Assembly (NCBI GenBank): GCA_040255585.1
Contig: JBDZVI010000124.1
Coordinates: 1-5,032, forward strand
Length of the DNA stretch: 5,032 bases
Reading direction: 5' to 3'
Source: JAAYYF01 sp040255585
GTDB taxonomy: Bacteria > Deinococcota > Deinococci > Deinococcales > Trueperaceae
Position 1 is the stretch's first letter. Each line of letters starts with the position of its first letter. This document shows positions 4,664-5,032 of this stretch, in pieces. Both the position numbers and the translations under genes were made by a program. The notes beneath the pieces were generated by a model, which was not told where the DNA came from, made no database searches, and was given only the letters and a program-made list of their open reading frames with translations.

Positions 4664-5032
4664 TCACGCCTCGCGCTCGCGCGTCCAGCCCTGGGCGGCG
4701 GCGTAGCGGAGTAGCGCCAGTTCCGCCTCCTCGCGGCCCTTGACGTCCCCTAGCGCCTGCGCCTCGCCAACCATGGCCAACGCCTCGCCGACCCGCGGCC
4801 CTGGCCCTATGCGCAGCAGCGCCATGACGTCCGAGCCCGTCAGTAGCGGCTCCGCCTCGGGCGTGGCCTCGAGCGCCGCCAGCACGGCGGAGACACCCAG
4901 TCTGTAGCGTTCGCGTCCTTGCGGCGTCGCCATGCGCCCGCGGGCGGCTTCGCGGTCGGCGAGCATGAGCTTGAGCAGGTCCGGCAGGAGCTCGCGCCGC
5001 TTGTGAACGAAGCGCCTGACCGCGCGCTCGCC
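4664..5032 (-). CDS. CCA tRNA nucleotidyltransferase/poly(A) polymerase family, C-terminal part (5' end off window)
   Basis: The minus-strand frame is open from the right edge to TGA at 4666-4664, giving 122 residues with no start needed inside the window; M23 is internal, since the frame continues upstream of it with family-like sequence. The fragment begins GERAVRRF, then RELLPDLLKLMLADREAARG (13-32), then about 40 residues of helix, then LLTGSDVMALL and IGPGPRVGEAL, and REEAELALLRYAA near the end. This order (helical region with ADR, then GxDVM and GPxVG) is typical of the C-terminal helical, tRNA-contacting part of bacterial class II CCA-adding enzymes and related poly(A) polymerases. The nucleotidyltransferase head and any HD domain would be outside the window. 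The enzyme adds or repairs the 3' CCA of tRNA in the cytosol. CCA-adding versus poly(A) activity cannot be told from this part. Confidence 0.75.
   Translation of the reverse strand, partial: GERAVRRFVHKRRELLPDLLKLMLADREAARGRMATPQGRERYRLGVSAVLAALEATPEAEPLLTGSDVMALLRIGPGPRVGEALAMVGEAQALGDVKGREEAELALLRYAAAQGWTREREA

Overview
The window is about 5 kb of very GC-rich bacterial DNA. Coding regions show strong G/C bias at third codon positions, and gene starts are of two kinds. Some genes (the 61-aa small protein, ilvE and the secreted protein) have a Shine-Dalgarno (SD) sequence. Two others (the lipoprotein gene and galE) have a TANNNT -10-like box exactly 6 nt upstream of ATG, the arrangement expected for leaderless transcripts. 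High GC, leaderless-type starts and the look of the proteins suggest Deinococcota (Deinococcus/Truepera-like), but this is inference; another high-GC phylum is possible.

Layout, left to right. (1) Positions 1-247, minus strand: N-terminal part of a lipoprotein with a Cys/His-rich mature segment, running off the left edge. (2) Positions 248-529: a divergent regulatory region. It holds a candidate promoter for the lipoprotein and one for the next gene, each with an inverted repeat inside the promoter, followed by a GC-rich leader of about 190 nt with several predicted hairpins. (3) Positions 530-715, plus strand: a 61-aa, Arg/Ser-rich, lysine-free small protein with an excellent SD, followed by hairpins at 740-770 and 832-860. 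(4) Positions 885-1739 and 1816-2781, minus strand: a probable two-gene transcription unit of branched-chain aminotransferase (ilvE) followed by an EamA/DMT-family permease. (5) Positions 2782-2912: a divergent promoter region with a perfect 9-bp inverted repeat. (6) Positions 2913-3893, plus strand: galE-type UDP-hexose 4-epimerase. (7) Positions 4045-4644, plus strand: a secreted 199-aa protein of unknown function with an acidic DxNGND loop. (8) Positions 4664-5032, minus strand: the C-terminal part of a CCA-adding enzyme/poly(A) polymerase, running off the right edge.

Most of the window is ordinary housekeeping metabolism: branched-chain amino acid transamination with a linked permease, nucleotide-sugar epimerisation, and tRNA 3'-end maturation. 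The part least explained by known families is the left 850 bp, with the Cys/His-rich lipoprotein, the divergent palindromic promoters, the structured leader and the basic small protein. No CRISPR array, tRNA, rRNA, transposase, integrase or attachment site was seen.
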